Assembly: GCF_008635795.1 (NCBI RefSeq)
Contig: NZ_VWRQ01000008.1
Coordinates: 186,001 to 250,000 of the forward strand
Length of the DNA: 64,000 nt
Reading direction: 5' to 3'
Origin: Paenibacillus tepidiphilus
GTDB taxonomy: Bacteria; Bacillota; Bacilli; Paenibacillales; Paenibacillaceae
The translations under genes and the position numbers were made by a program. The notes beneath the pieces were generated by a model. The model did no database searches. It was given only the letters and a program-made list of their open reading frames with translations, and was not told the DNA's origin. Below, one piece after another: positions 42,370 through 50,820 of the stretch. Within the stretch, counting starts at the first letter, position 1. The number at the start of each line of letters is the position of its first letter.

Positions 42370-44709
42370 ATGCGCTATAAATCGTTTGGAAGCGGGTGGA
42401 AAATGGCCACAGCCGGGATCGCTCTGTCGGTAAGGAGTCTCGTAGAGTATGTATATAGCAGCGGCAGTCTGGAGTCCGGCTTCCGCAGCGCCGCAGCGCT
42501 GCAGGAGGGGACGCGGATTCATCAGCATATCCAGCGCCAATACAAGGAGGGAGACAGCAAGGAGGTCTATCTGAAGACGGAAATCGCTTATGAGGAGCTG
42601 GTCTTCCGGATCGACGGGCGCTGCGACGGCCTGCTGATCGGCGAAGACGGGACGGTTACGGTGGAAGAAATCAAATCTACTGCCGGGGCGGTTGATCTTC
42701 TGGCGGAGGGCAAAGAGGTGCACTGGGCTCAAGCGCTGATGTACGCGTATATGCTGACGCTGGAGCGTGAGCTTGCTTCGGTACAGGTCAAGCTCACCTA
42801 TGTTCAGCGGGGCGGAGAGCAGCAGCGAAGCCTGTACCGGACCGCCTCTGCAGAAGAGCTGGCGGTATTCGCCATGAATACAGTGGCGGGATATGTTCCC
42901 TATGCCCGGCTGATGGTCCGTCATGAGACGCAGCGGGAAAGCAGCATCCGTGAGCTGGCCTTTCCGTTTCCCGCTTACCGCCAGGGGCAGCGGCACTTCG
43001 CCGCCGCCGTGTACAAATCAATTGCGGAGGGCGTCAATCTGTTCGCCCAGGCGCCGACCGGGATCGGCAAGACCATGTCCACGCTGTTCCCGGCGGTGAA
43101 GGCGCTTGGGGAGGGAAAGGCAGGCGGACTGTTCTATCTGACGGCGAAGACGGTCAACCGCCTGGCAGCCCAGGATGCGCTGCGGCTTCTGCTGCACGGC
43201 GGACTGCATCTGCATGCAATTACCATCACTGCGAAGGAGAAGGCCTGCTTCCGTGAAGAAGGGCTGTGCGGGAAGGACTTCTGCCCCTTCGCTGACGGTT
43301 ATTACGACCGCGTCAACGGCGCGGTGCTGGACATGCTGGAGAACGAGACGCTGATGACGCAGGAGATCATCGCCGGATATGCCCGCAAGCATGAGGTCTG
43401 CCCGTTCGAATTCTCGCTTGATGCGGCCTATGCCTGCGATGCAGTAATCTGCGATTACAATTATGTCTATGATCCTCGTATCAGCCTCAAACGGCTGGCC
43501 GAGGAACGCAAGCGCAGGACGGTGCTGCTGGTCGATGAGGCCCACAATCTCGTGGACCGCGGCCGGGAGATGTATTCGGCCGCGCTGACCAAGGCGCCGT
43601 TTCTGGCTCTTCAGCGCCGCTACAAGGCGGTGAATAAGGGGCTGAGCGGAGCCGCCAAGGCGGTGAACGGCTGGTTCATTGCGCTGCGCAAGAGCTGCGG
43701 CGAGGAAGGAAAGGGCGAGTGGAGGGAGTATCCGGAGGAGCTGCCGGCTCTGCTGGAGACATTCGCACTGGAAGCGGAGCAGGAACTGCTGGCCCCTTCG
43801 TCCATTCCGCTTGAAGGGGAAGAGGGGGAAGAGAGTCTGCTGGATACTTACTACGCCGTACTGGGTATGCAGCGCACCTTCAAGACCTACGATGAGCGGT
43901 ACATTACATATGCGGAGGTACGGAGCGGGGATGTGTATTTCAAGCTCTTCAATCTCGACCCCTCCCATCTGCTGCAGCAGATGGGCAAGGGCTTCCGCAG
44001 CCAGATTCTGTTCTCCGCCACACTTGCGCCGCTCTCCTACTACCGGGAGATGATCGGCGCAGGGGAAGAGGACTACAGCATGAGTGTGCCCTCCCCGTTC
44101 CACAGGGAGCAGTGGCAGGTGTCCGTGCTTCCGCTCTCCACCCGTTACCGGGACCGGGGGGTTTCCCTTGTTCCGCTAAGCGATGCGATCAAGGGAATGA
44201 CGGGCCGCAAAGGGAATTATCTCGTATTCTTCCCTTCATACGCTTATTTGCGCAGCGTTCTTGAGGTGTTCACAGAGAAATACCCGCAGGTGCGGACGAT
44301 TGTCCAGAGCACGGGTATGAATGAGCAGGAGCGCGAAGGATTCCTCGCCGCCTTCTCTCCGGACAATGCGGAGACCCTGCTTGGGTTCGCGGTGCTCGGC
44401 GGCATCTTCGCCGAAGGGGTCGACCTCCCGGGCGACCGGCTGAACGGCGTAATGATCGTGGGCGTCGGCCTGCCCCAGGTCGGGCTGGAGCGGGAGATAC
44501 TTCGTCAATATTTTCAGGAGCAGGGCAAGAACGGCTTCGATTATGCCTATGTGTATCCGGGGATGTGCAAGGTGCTGCAGGCGGGGGGACGGCTAATCCG
44601 CAGCGAAACCGACAGCGGCACCATAGTGCTGGCCGATGACCGCTTCCTGCGGCAGCCTTACGTGCAGCTGCTTCCCGAGGAATGGAGCGGCTACCATCGG
44701 CTGATGTAA
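42370..44709 (+). CDS. PD-(D/E)XK nuclease fused to an XPD/DinG-type iron-sulfur helicase
   Basis: 779 residues. The N-terminal part (about 18-190) has Cas4/RecB-type nuclease marks: H51 in GTRIHQHIQ, D86 in IDGRCDGLL, and E100-x-K102 in VEEIKST. A superfamily 2 helicase follows, with Walker A APTGIGKTMS, DEAH box (VDEAHNL) and a QxxGRxxR-like end (LQAGGRLIRSE). Cysteines for a 4Fe-4S cluster lie in KACF, GLCGKDFC and EVCPFEF. It is likely a DNA repair helicase-nuclease. The ATG at 42370 has GGAAG five bases upstream; a second ATG at 42403 (codon 12) is possible. Confidence 0.87.
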   Translation: MRYKSFGSGWKMATAGIALSVRSLVEYVYSSGSLESGFRSAAALQEGTRIHQHIQRQYKEGDSKEVYLKTEIAYEELVFRIDGRCDGLLIGEDGTVTVEEIKSTAGAVDLLAEGKEVHWAQALMYAYMLTLERELASVQVKLTYVQRGGEQQRSLYRTASAEELAVFAMNTVAGYVPYARLMVRHETQRESSIRELAFPFPAYRQGQRHFAAAVYKSIAEGVNLFAQAPTGIGKTMSTLFPAVKALGEGKAGGLFYLTAKTVNRLAAQDALRLLLHGGLHLHAITITAKEKACFREEGLCGKDFCPFADGYYDRVNGAVLDMLENETLMTQEIIAGYARKHEVCPFEFSLDAAYACDAVICDYNYVYDPRISLKRLAEERKRRTVLLVDEAHNLVDRGREMYSAALTKAPFLALQRRYKAVNKGLSGAAKAVNGWFIALRKSCGEEGKGEWREYPEELPALLETFALEAEQELLAPSSIPLEGEEGEESLLDTYYAVLGMQRTFKTYDERYITYAEVRSGDVYFKLFNLDPSHLLQQMGKGFRSQILFSATLAPLSYYREMIGAGEEDYSMSVPSPFHREQWQVSVLPLSTRYRDRGVSLVPLSDAIKGMTGRKGNYLVFFPSYAYLRSVLEVFTEKYPQVRTIVQSTGMNEQEREGFLAAFSPDNAETLLGFAVLGGIFAEGVDLPGDRLNGVMIVGVGLPQVGLEREILRQYFQEQGKNGFDYAYVYPGMCKVLQAGGRLIRSETDSGTIVLADDRFLRQPYVQLLPEEWSGYHRLM

Positions 44710-44764
44710 GCGCGTATAATTGAGGCAGACTTTTCATTCTATGAAACCTCAGGAGGTAAGGGAG

Positions 44765-45733
44765 ATGACACTGAATATCGGATTGGTAGGGACAGGCTGG
44801 TTCTCCAAGGTGCATGCCGATTTGCTGGCCGGGATGGAAGATGTCCGGCTTGCGGCGGTGTGCGGCAGCAGCAAGGAGAAGGGCGAGCAGCTTGCCCGCA
44901 ATTACGGAGCCGCCGGGTACGGGAATATTACGGAGATGCTGGACGCCGGGAAGCTGGATGCCGTTTACGTGTGCGTGCCTCCGCAGGCGCACGGGGCCAT
45001 TGAACGGGCGCTGATCCGCAGGGACATCCCCTTCTTCATCGAGAAGCCACTGGCGGCGAGCACCGAAATCCCGGCCAGCCTGCTGCAGGAGATCAAGGAG
45101 CGCAATCTGCTGACCTCGGTCGGTTATCATTTCCGTTATCAGAACAATGTCCAGCGGCTGAAGGAGACGCTTGCCGGGGACAAGGTGGGCATGATCGTCG
45201 GCCAGTGGATGGGCGGTATGCCGGGGGTGGCCTGGTGGCGTAATCAGGAGCAATCCGGCGGACAGTTTACGGAGCAGACGACCCATATCGTCGATTTGCT
45301 GCGTTATCTCGCCGGAGAAGTGACGGAGGTGTACGGGCTGTTCGGCAACCGCATTATGCATGAAGCCCATGAGAACGTGACGGTGTCCGACGTCGGTACT
45401 GTCTCGCTGAAGCTTGCGAGCGGCATTGTGGCCAATATCTCCAATACCTGCGTGCTGCCCGACGGGGTAGGACGTATCGGGCTCAGCTTCTACAATGAAG
45501 CCGGATTGCTTGACTGGAATCCTGAGCGTCTCCTGGAAGTGCGGAGCGGCGACAGCACGGAATACGCGAATGAAGGCAACCCTTACGCGGCGGAAAGCGA
45601 AGCCTTCCTGCATGCAGTGCGGACAGGCGATCGTTCGCGTATTCTCAGTGACTATGAGGATGGCTACAGAACCCTGAAGGTGACCTGCGCCGCCTTTGAG
45701 TCTTCCCAAAGCGGGCTGCCGGTAAAGCTATAA
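44765..45733 (+). CDS. Gfo/Idh/MocA-family oxidoreductase, copy 2
   Basis: 322 residues. NAD(P)-binding fold (NIGLVGTGWFSKVHADLL) and active-site motif FIEKPLA are present; the second half has QTTHIVDLLRYLAGEV. AGGAGG lies eight bases before the ATG at 44765; the frame opens at 44720. Only about 55 bp separate it from the helicase gene, so cotranscription is possible although no common role is evident. The substrate is unknown and differs from copy 1 by sequence. Confidence 0.87.
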   Translation: MTLNIGLVGTGWFSKVHADLLAGMEDVRLAAVCGSSKEKGEQLARNYGAAGYGNITEMLDAGKLDAVYVCVPPQAHGAIERALIRRDIPFFIEKPLAASTEIPASLLQEIKERNLLTSVGYHFRYQNNVQRLKETLAGDKVGMIVGQWMGGMPGVAWWRNQEQSGGQFTEQTTHIVDLLRYLAGEVTEVYGLFGNRIMHEAHENVTVSDVGTVSLKLASGIVANISNTCVLPDGVGRIGLSFYNEAGLLDWNPERLLEVRSGDSTEYANEGNPYAAESEAFLHAVRTGDRSRILSDYEDGYRTLKVTCAAFESSQSGLPVKL

Positions 45734-45744
45734 GCAAAGCAAAG

Positions 45745-45825
45745 AAACCCCACAAAGTGACGCGAAGCTCTGAAGCATATGCCGGCTACTTTGGGGGGCT
45801 CCAATAACAACCCCACAAAGTGATG
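45745..45825. repeat. Two copies of a CCCCACAAAGTGA repeat
   Basis: CCCCACAAAGTGA occurs at 45748-45760 and 45811-45823, with a partly inverted third copy (CTACTTTGGGG) between them. The units lie between the oxidoreductase gene and the terminator of lrgB. They look like degenerate intergenic repeats. Confidence 0.45.
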
Positions 45826-45833
45826 TTAAGCCG

Positions 45834-45878
45834 CAAAAAAAGACCCGCCGGATCAGCTAAGCTGACCGGACGGGTCTT
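45834..45878 (-). terminator. Terminator of the lrgAB operon
   Basis: AAGACCCG, CGG and TCAGC pair with GCTGA, CCG and CGGGTCTT around TAA, with two single mismatches. On the minus strand the stem is followed by about seven T. It lies 20 bp after the lrgB stop. Confidence 0.88.
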
Positions 45879-45898
45879 GCGGCCCACGCGGGAACGGC

Positions 45899-46585
45899 CT
45901 AATGTTGGAGGAAAACCGCGAGAAGCGCAGGCGCCAGTCCAATGGAGAACAGCGCCGTGAGAATCATCGCGATACTGGAGATGGTGCCGGTCAGCGAACT
46001 CAGCTCGAAGGCTTTGGAGGTTCCTGTCCCATGCGCGGCGGTTCCCAGCGATACTCCGCGCGCAATTTCATTGTCAATGCGGAAGAGGCGCAGGACGGAC
46101 GGCCCCATCAGCGTTCCAAGGATACCGGTCAGTATTACAAAGACCGCCGTAATGCTGGGAACGCCGCCGATGTTCTGCGAGATACTCATGGCGATCGGCG
46201 TAGTCACCGAACGAGGCACAAGACTGGTTGCGAGGTCTCCGCTTAAGTGCAGCCATTTGGCCAACAGCATGGAAGAGAGAACCGCAGTAACCGTTCCAGT
46301 AAGCACGCCTGCCGCAATTTCGGCGGCGTGTTTTTTCAGTACCTTGAAGTTCTTATGAAGAGGGATTGCAAAGGCGACCGTTGCCGGCTGCAGCAGATCG
46401 CTCAGCCATTTGCCTCCCGCATTGTAGCTTTCATAGGACGTTCCGGAGAACAGCAGAATACCGATCATGATGAGCGGTGTAATGATCAGCGGGGAGCAGT
46501 AGATTTTCCCGCTTCGTACATAGAGCCGTTTGGCCAGAAGATAGACGGCCACGGTCAATCCGAGAAAAAGCAGGCTGGTCATCAT
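45899..46585 (-). CDS. lrgB: LrgB/CidB-family membrane protein
   Basis: 228 residues with about seven membrane helices. Family marks include YSPLIITPLIMIGILL-type (here IYCSPLIITPLIMIG) and SVTTPIAMSISQNIGG. It works with the LrgA/CidA partner in control of cell lysis or transport of pyruvate-type overflow metabolites. The ATG overlaps the lrgA stop by four bases. The operon ends in a strong terminator. Confidence 0.92.
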   Translation of the reverse strand: MMTSLLFLGLTVAVYLLAKRLYVRSGKIYCSPLIITPLIMIGILLFSGTSYESYNAGGKWLSDLLQPATVAFAIPLHKNFKVLKKHAAEIAAGVLTGTVTAVLSSMLLAKWLHLSGDLATSLVPRSVTTPIAMSISQNIGGVPSITAVFVILTGILGTLMGPSVLRLFRIDNEIARGVSLGTAAHGTGTSKAFELSSLTGTISSIAMILTALFSIGLAPALLAVFLQH

Positions 46586-46953
46586 TGGCTTCGACGCTCC
46601 TTTAACTTATAAATGGCTCCTGTAAGCATGCCGGAGCAGGCCATAACGGCAAAGGTTCCGACAACCACCACTGCGAGCACCTGCAGACCGTCGGCCTCCA
46701 GCAGGCTGGTGTATTTCATAACGCCGATGGCGGAAGGAATAAAGAACAGCAGCAGCTCGGCCAGCAGCCAGGACGCGCCGGCTTCCACCCAGTTCAAACG
46801 GACAATGCCGCTCTCCAGCAGCAGGAATAATAGGATCATCCCGATGATGCTGCCGGGAATGGGAATATGCAGATAAGGGGTCAGGGCATTGACCAGCATA
46901 GAGAATACGGTAAGTCCGGAAATCTGCAGCAAGCCCTTGGCAATCTTTTTCAT
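46582..46953 (-). CDS. cidA: CidA/LrgA-family holin-like protein
   Basis: 123 residues, four membrane helices. HIPIPGSIIGMILLF and VEAGASWLLAELLLFFIPSAIGVM are typical. It is cotranscribed with the lrgB-type gene (four-base overlap) and divergent from a LysR regulator, as in the cidR-cidAB arrangement of bacilli and staphylococci. cid-type naming is preferred because of the LysR neighbour. Confidence 0.92.
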   Translation of the reverse strand: MKKIAKGLLQISGLTVFSMLVNALTPYLHIPIPGSIIGMILLFLLLESGIVRLNWVEAGASWLLAELLLFFIPSAIGVMKYTSLLEADGLQVLAVVVVGTFAVMACSGMLTGAIYKLKERRSQ

Positions 46954-46999
46954 AAGGCTTCGCTCCTTTCATCGTAATGAAAGTTTACAACAATTATTT

Positions 47000-47016
47000 T
47001 CATAGGTAAAATGAAT
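47000..47016. promoter_or_regulatory. Dyad in the cidA-LysR divergent region
   Basis: TTCAT and ATGAA are five-base arms with a seven-base spacer; a wider imperfect repeat (ATTATTTTCAT with ATGAATAAT) covers 46994-47020. It lies between the divergent starts, where a LysR activator would bind. Confidence 0.5.
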
Positions 47017-47064
47017 AATACGAATAGGTGACATTCCATTTGTCTATAGATAGGGGCGCAAGTT

Positions 47065-47967
47065 ATGGATATACGGCAGCTGCAATATTTTGTGCAGACG
47101 GCAAGAATGGGCAGTTTCTCAAGAGCGGCCGAATCGCTGTTTGTGTCTCAGCCGACCATCAGCAAGATGATCCGGGGGCTGGAGGAGGAGCTTGGCGCCG
47201 ACCTGTTCTTCCGTGAGGGCAAGAGTATCAGGCTGACGGATGCGGGGGAGATCCTGCTGCTCAAGGCGCAGAATATCGTCGAATCGTTCGCCAGCCTGTC
47301 CTCCGAGCTGGACAGCCTGCGCGAGCTGCGGCGGGGGCACATCCGGATCGGCCTTCCGCCGATGGTGGGGGCAAGCTTCTTTCCCTCGGTGATCGGGGAA
47401 TTCCACCGGATGTACCCGGAGGTAAGCATCCGTCTGCATGAAGACGGGTCCAAGAAGGTCGAGGATGATGTGGAGAGCGGGCTGCTTGATATCGGAGCTA
47501 TTGTGCTGCCGGCGGATGAAGCGAAGTTTCATTGCTTTACATTTGTGGAAGAGAAGCTGCAGCTGCTGGTGCCTGTGGGCCACCGGCTGGCCGGGGCCGC
47601 CGTTGCCGCTCTGGGCGAGCTGGCCGAGGAGGAATTTGTGCTGTTCCGCGAGGATTTCACTTTGCATGACCGGATTATTACCGAATGCGTCAAAGCGGGC
47701 TTCCAGCCGAAGGTGGTCTATGAGAGCTCACAGTGGGATATGATCAGCAAGATGGTCGCCGCCGGGATGGGCATCGCCCTGCTGCCGGAGACGATCTGCC
47801 GCCAGATGGACCCGCGGCATACTGCCGTCATTCCGCTTACGGCACCGGTAATTCCCTGGCGGCTGGGCATGATCTGGCGCAGGGACCGCTATCTCTCTTT
47901 TGCAGCCCGTGAATGGATTTCGTTTGCAATGAAGGTGCTGGGTGAACGTTATTTGCCCCACCTGTAG
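47065..47967 (+). CDS. LysR-family regulator, CidR-like
   Basis: 300 residues. The N-terminal winged helix is typical (MDIRQLQYFVQTARMGSFSRAAESLFVSQPTISKMIRGLE, split as seen) and is followed by a periplasmic-binding-type effector domain (residues about 90-295). It is divergent from cidA-lrgB, with 111 bp between the start codons, so it most likely activates that operon in response to an overflow metabolite. The ribosome site is GGGGCG before the ATG. Confidence 0.88.
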   Translation: MDIRQLQYFVQTARMGSFSRAAESLFVSQPTISKMIRGLEEELGADLFFREGKSIRLTDAGEILLLKAQNIVESFASLSSELDSLRELRRGHIRIGLPPMVGASFFPSVIGEFHRMYPEVSIRLHEDGSKKVEDDVESGLLDIGAIVLPADEAKFHCFTFVEEKLQLLVPVGHRLAGAAVAALGELAEEEFVLFREDFTLHDRIITECVKAGFQPKVVYESSQWDMISKMVAAGMGIALLPETICRQMDPRHTAVIPLTAPVIPWRLGMIWRRDRYLSFAAREWISFAMKVLGERYLPHL

Positions 47968-48088
47968 CTTTTGACGAGGTAATACCGCTCCCCGTTCAGA
48001 CGACATTTTTTTCTTTTTTTTGAAAATTTGTTTTTTGGCATCAGGCGGTATGATAGGGAGAGAAAGTTTAAGAGGCAGGTGACTGATC

Positions 48089-48337
48089 ATGAAACTATAC
48101 CAACCTTCCCGCGATGAAGCCAGATGCGATTACAGAGAGGACGAGCTGTTCGTAACGATAGAGCATCTTAGAAGTCAGTTGCTGGAAGTGGCCAAGGAGC
48201 GGAGTCTCAGCGACAACACAGTGCTTGAACTCAGCCAGCGGCTGGACAGCTATATTGTGCTGGCGCAGAACAAGATGATGGAGAATCTGCGGGGCCGCAA
48301 GCACAATCGTGTCAGGGGCAAAGCCCTGATTCAGTAA
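48089..48337 (+). CDS. Spo0E-family aspartyl-phosphate phosphatase
   Basis: 82 residues. The Spo0E signature SQxLD appears as SQRLDSYIVLAQ (S49 to D53) in a helical hairpin, as in Spo0E, YisI and YnzD. Such proteins dephosphorylate Spo0A~P and delay sporulation. AGGTG lies seven bases before the ATG. It is monocistronic with its own terminator. Its length is typical. Confidence 0.85.
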   Translation: MKLYQPSRDEARCDYREDELFVTIEHLRSQLLEVAKERSLSDNTVLELSQRLDSYIVLAQNKMMENLRGRKHNRVRGKALIQ

Positions 48338-48376
48338 TTTAGTGCTAACCCTTAATTATACAAATATAATGAGATA

Positions 48377-48402
48377 GGCCCCATTTCGGTGGGGTCCTTT
48401 TA
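48377..48402 (+). terminator. Terminator of the Spo0E-like gene
   Basis: GGCCCCA pairs with TGGGGTCC around TTTCGG, followed by TTTTATT. Confidence 0.85.
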
Positions 48403-48431
48403 TTGTGCCGGGGCAGGAGCTTCACGCAGCG

Positions 48432-48446
48432 TTACGGATTCCGTAA
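48432..48446. promoter_or_regulatory. Inverted repeat upstream of the MarR-ABC promoter
   Basis: TTACGG-ATT-CCGTAA, perfect six-base arms, 23 bp upstream of the -35 box of the MarR operon. It may be an additional activator or repressor site. Confidence 0.35.
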
Positions 48447-48468
48447 TAATTGATAGCGCATTCATTGT

Positions 48469-48513
48469 TTGACAATGCCATCATGCTGTACCTATAATTA
48501 GGTAGCCTAATTA
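48469..48513 (+). promoter_or_regulatory. Promoter and operator of the MarR-ABC exporter operon
   Basis: TTGACA (48469-48474) and TATAAT (48493-48498) are 18 bp apart. TAATTAGG-TAG-CCTAATTA (48495-48513) is a perfect inverted repeat with eight-base arms that overlaps the -10 box and the start of transcription. That is the usual place for MarR repression, so the regulator encoded next probably represses its own operon here. Confidence 0.75.
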
Positions 48514-48551
48514 ATAAAGTGTTTAATATTTAGTAGTCCTAATGAAATGAG

Positions 48552-49067
48552 GTGGATGGCATTGGAGTAAACGGGAACGCAAGCGACGACAATCCAGTCG
48601 CACGCAGGCTGATTGCCATGATGAGACGGATGCATAAGGCGCGCTGGAAGCATACTGCAGAAGGGCACAAGCCCAGTGAGATGACTTTAATGATATGTCT
48701 TTCCAATCAGGCGGAGTTCTCTGAGGAAGGGCTGAAAGTATCGGAAATCAGCCGTATTCTCGGACTGACACCGCCGACCGTGACCCAGTTGGTCAACACC
48801 CTGGAGGCCAAGGAGATGGTGCGACGGCAAGCCGACCCTCTGGACCGCCGGGTGGTACGCATCAGTTTGACCGAGGGCGGAGAAGCTGTAACGATGAAGG
48901 TCAAGCAGGACAGGGATGAAATGATGAACAGGCTGGTAGAGCATCTGGGAGAAGAGGACAGCGTCAAGCTGGCCGATCTGCTGCAGAAGGTCTTCGAGTT
49001 CATCAAGGATAATCCCCCGCCCCATTTAGACCGGTTACCGAAGAACGGAGATGAGAAATTTGATTAA
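48552..49067 (+). CDS. MarR-family regulator of the ABC exporter operon
   Basis: 171 residues from a GTG. The winged helix is clear (KVSEISRILGLTPPTVTQLVNTLEAKEM, split as seen) with wing ADPLDRRVVRISLT. The start is uncertain: GTG at 48552 has no spaced ribosome site, AGGTGG overlaps it, and a tiny frame ATG-GCA-TTG-GAG-TAA (48555-48569) lies in another frame; the first ATG in frame is around codon 23. The 3' end overlaps the exporter gene by 17 bp. It probably represses this operon through the operator at 48495. Confidence 0.85.
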   Translation: MDGIGVNGNASDDNPVARRLIAMMRRMHKARWKHTAEGHKPSEMTLMICLSNQAEFSEEGLKVSEISRILGLTPPTVTQLVNTLEAKEMVRRQADPLDRRVVRISLTEGGEAVTMKVKQDRDEMMNRLVEHLGEEDSVKLADLLQKVFEFIKDNPPPHLDRLPKNGDEKFD

Positions 49068-50820
49068 ATTGTTTAAGCAACTGGGTCCCTTCAAGCTGTC
49101 GATTGCGGCGGTGCTGATTCTGGTGTTTCTGCAGTCCATGGGTGATCTGTACCTGCCGACCCTGATGTCCGACATCGTGGACAAGGGCATTGTCCACGGG
49201 GACCGCGCCTATATCTGGGAAATCGGCGGCTACATGCTGCTGGTGGCCGGAGGCGGCGCCGTTTGCTCCGTGCTCGTCAGCTTTCTGTCGGCCAAGGTGG
49301 CCGCAGGGTTCGGCAAGAACACCCGTGAACGGATGTTCAAGCATGTGGAGAACTTCACGCTGCAGGAATTCGACAAGCTGGGTACAGCTTCGCTGATTAC
49401 CCGCACAACCAATGACATTACCCAGACTCAGGTCGTCCTGACCATGATGCTGCGGATGATGGTCGGCGCTCCGATGATGATGATCGGCGGGATCATCATG
49501 GCGATCTCCGAGGATGCGAAGCTGTCGCTGATCTTTGTGGTTGTGATTCCGGTGCTTGTGGGGACGATTGCAATCATCGGAACCAAAGGGCTGCCGCTGT
49601 TCAAGGCGATCCAGACCAAGCTGGATACGCTGAACCGCGTGCTGCGCGAGCACTTGACCGGTATCCGCGTCATCCGTTCCTTCAACCGGATCGAGCACGA
49701 GAACAAGCGGTTTACTGCGGCGAACAGCGATTTGACGGAGACGGCCATCCGTGTCAACAAGGTGATGGCTGCCCTGATGCCGGTCATGATGATCGTGATG
49801 AACTTCTCGATGATCGCCATCCTCTATTACGGCGGTATCCGGATCGGAGACGGCGATCTGCAGGTCGGCTCGCTGATGGCCTTCATTCAATACGCGATGC
49901 AGATCATGTTCTCCCTGCTTATGGTATCCATGATGTTCGTCCTCATTCCGCGTGCTTCGGCATCGGCATTGCGTATCAATGAGGTGTTTGATATGCAGCC
50001 GGAGATTAACGACCCGTCGGCAGCCGTATCGGCAGCGGCGCAGGATCAAGCCAATGAAGATGGCAACGAAGGCCACCACGGCTACGTCGAATTCGACAAT
50101 GTCTCCTTCTCCTATCCGGGAGCAGAGCAGTCGGCCCTTAAGGGGATCAGCTTCAGTGCCCGTCCGGGCGAGATTACGGCGATCATCGGCGGTACGGGCT
50201 CAGGCAAGTCGACGCTACTCAGCCTGATTCCGCGTTTCTATGATGTCAATGAAGGCGCCGTACGGGTGAACGGAGTCGATGTCCGCGAGATGACGCAGGA
50301 AGAGCTGCGGCAAAGAATCGGCTATGTGCCGCAGAAGGCGGTGCTCTTCACCGGTACGATCAATGACAATATCCGTTATGGCAAGGAGGACGCTACCGAA
50401 GAGGAGATCATTCATGCCGCCAAGGTGGCCCAGGCCTATGATTTCATCTCGGCGATGAAGGACGGCTTCGGCTCCGAGATCGCCCAGGGCGGCAGCAATG
50501 TCTCCGGCGGCCAGAAGCAGCGCCTGTCCATCGCCCGCGCTCTTGTCCGCAAGCCGGAGGTCTACCTGTTCGATGACAGCTTCTCGGCGCTGGATTTCAA
50601 GACCGATGCCAAGCTGCGCGCTGCACTCAAGGGCGAAACGACCGACGCCACGGTGCTCATCGTCGCCCAGCGGGTCAGCACGGTCATGGACGCCGACCGG
50701 ATCATCGTGCTGGATGAAGGCGAGATTGCCGGAATGGGCACCCATCAGGAGCTGATGGAGAACAGCGAAGTGTACCGCGAGATTGTATCCTCGCAGCTGT
50801 CAGAGGAGGAGATAGCATGA
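49051..50820 (+). CDS. Heterodimeric ABC exporter subunit 1 (multidrug type)
   Basis: 589 residues: six membrane helices in one transmembrane domain, then an ATPase with Walker A GGTGSGKST, signature VSGGQKQRLSIARAL and Walker B VYLFDDSFSALD. The residue after Walker B is Asp-Ser (DDSFSALD), so the catalytic Glu is replaced by Asp, as is common in one half of heterodimeric exporters such as BmrC or TM287. It overlaps the MarR gene by 17 bp and the partner gene by four. Starts ATG 49051 or TTG 49060 are both possible. Confidence 0.9.
   Translation: MRNLIKLFKQLGPFKLSIAAVLILVFLQSMGDLYLPTLMSDIVDKGIVHGDRAYIWEIGGYMLLVAGGGAVCSVLVSFLSAKVAAGFGKNTRERMFKHVENFTLQEFDKLGTASLITRTTNDITQTQVVLTMMLRMMVGAPMMMIGGIIMAISEDAKLSLIFVVVIPVLVGTIAIIGTKGLPLFKAIQTKLDTLNRVLREHLTGIRVIRSFNRIEHENKRFTAANSDLTETAIRVNKVMAALMPVMMIVMNFSMIAILYYGGIRIGDGDLQVGSLMAFIQYAMQIMFSLLMVSMMFVLIPRASASALRINEVFDMQPEINDPSAAVSAAAQDQANEDGNEGHHGYVEFDNVSFSYPGAEQSALKGISFSARPGEITAIIGGTGSGKSTLLSLIPRFYDVNEGAVRVNGVDVREMTQEELRQRIGYVPQKAVLFTGTINDNIRYGKEDATEEEIIHAAKVAQAYDFISAMKDGFGSEIAQGGSNVSGGQKQRLSIARALVRKPEVYLFDDSFSALDFKTDAKLRAALKGETTDATVLIVAQRVSTVMDADRIIVLDEGEIAGMGTHQELMENSEVYREIVSSQLSEEEIA

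Noticed and set aside
44270..45709. Long minus-strand open frame opposite the second Gfo/Idh/MocA gene
   Set aside because: The plus strand has the NAD-binding and EKP motifs with an AGGAGG site; the antisense frame has no domain.
46622..46972. Alternative frame over cidA
   Set aside because: The cidA frame has four membrane helices and the family motif; the other frame has neither.
49003..50079. His-rich minus-strand frame opposite the first ABC exporter gene
   Set aside because: Histidine-rich pattern comes from complementary codons; no ribosome site.
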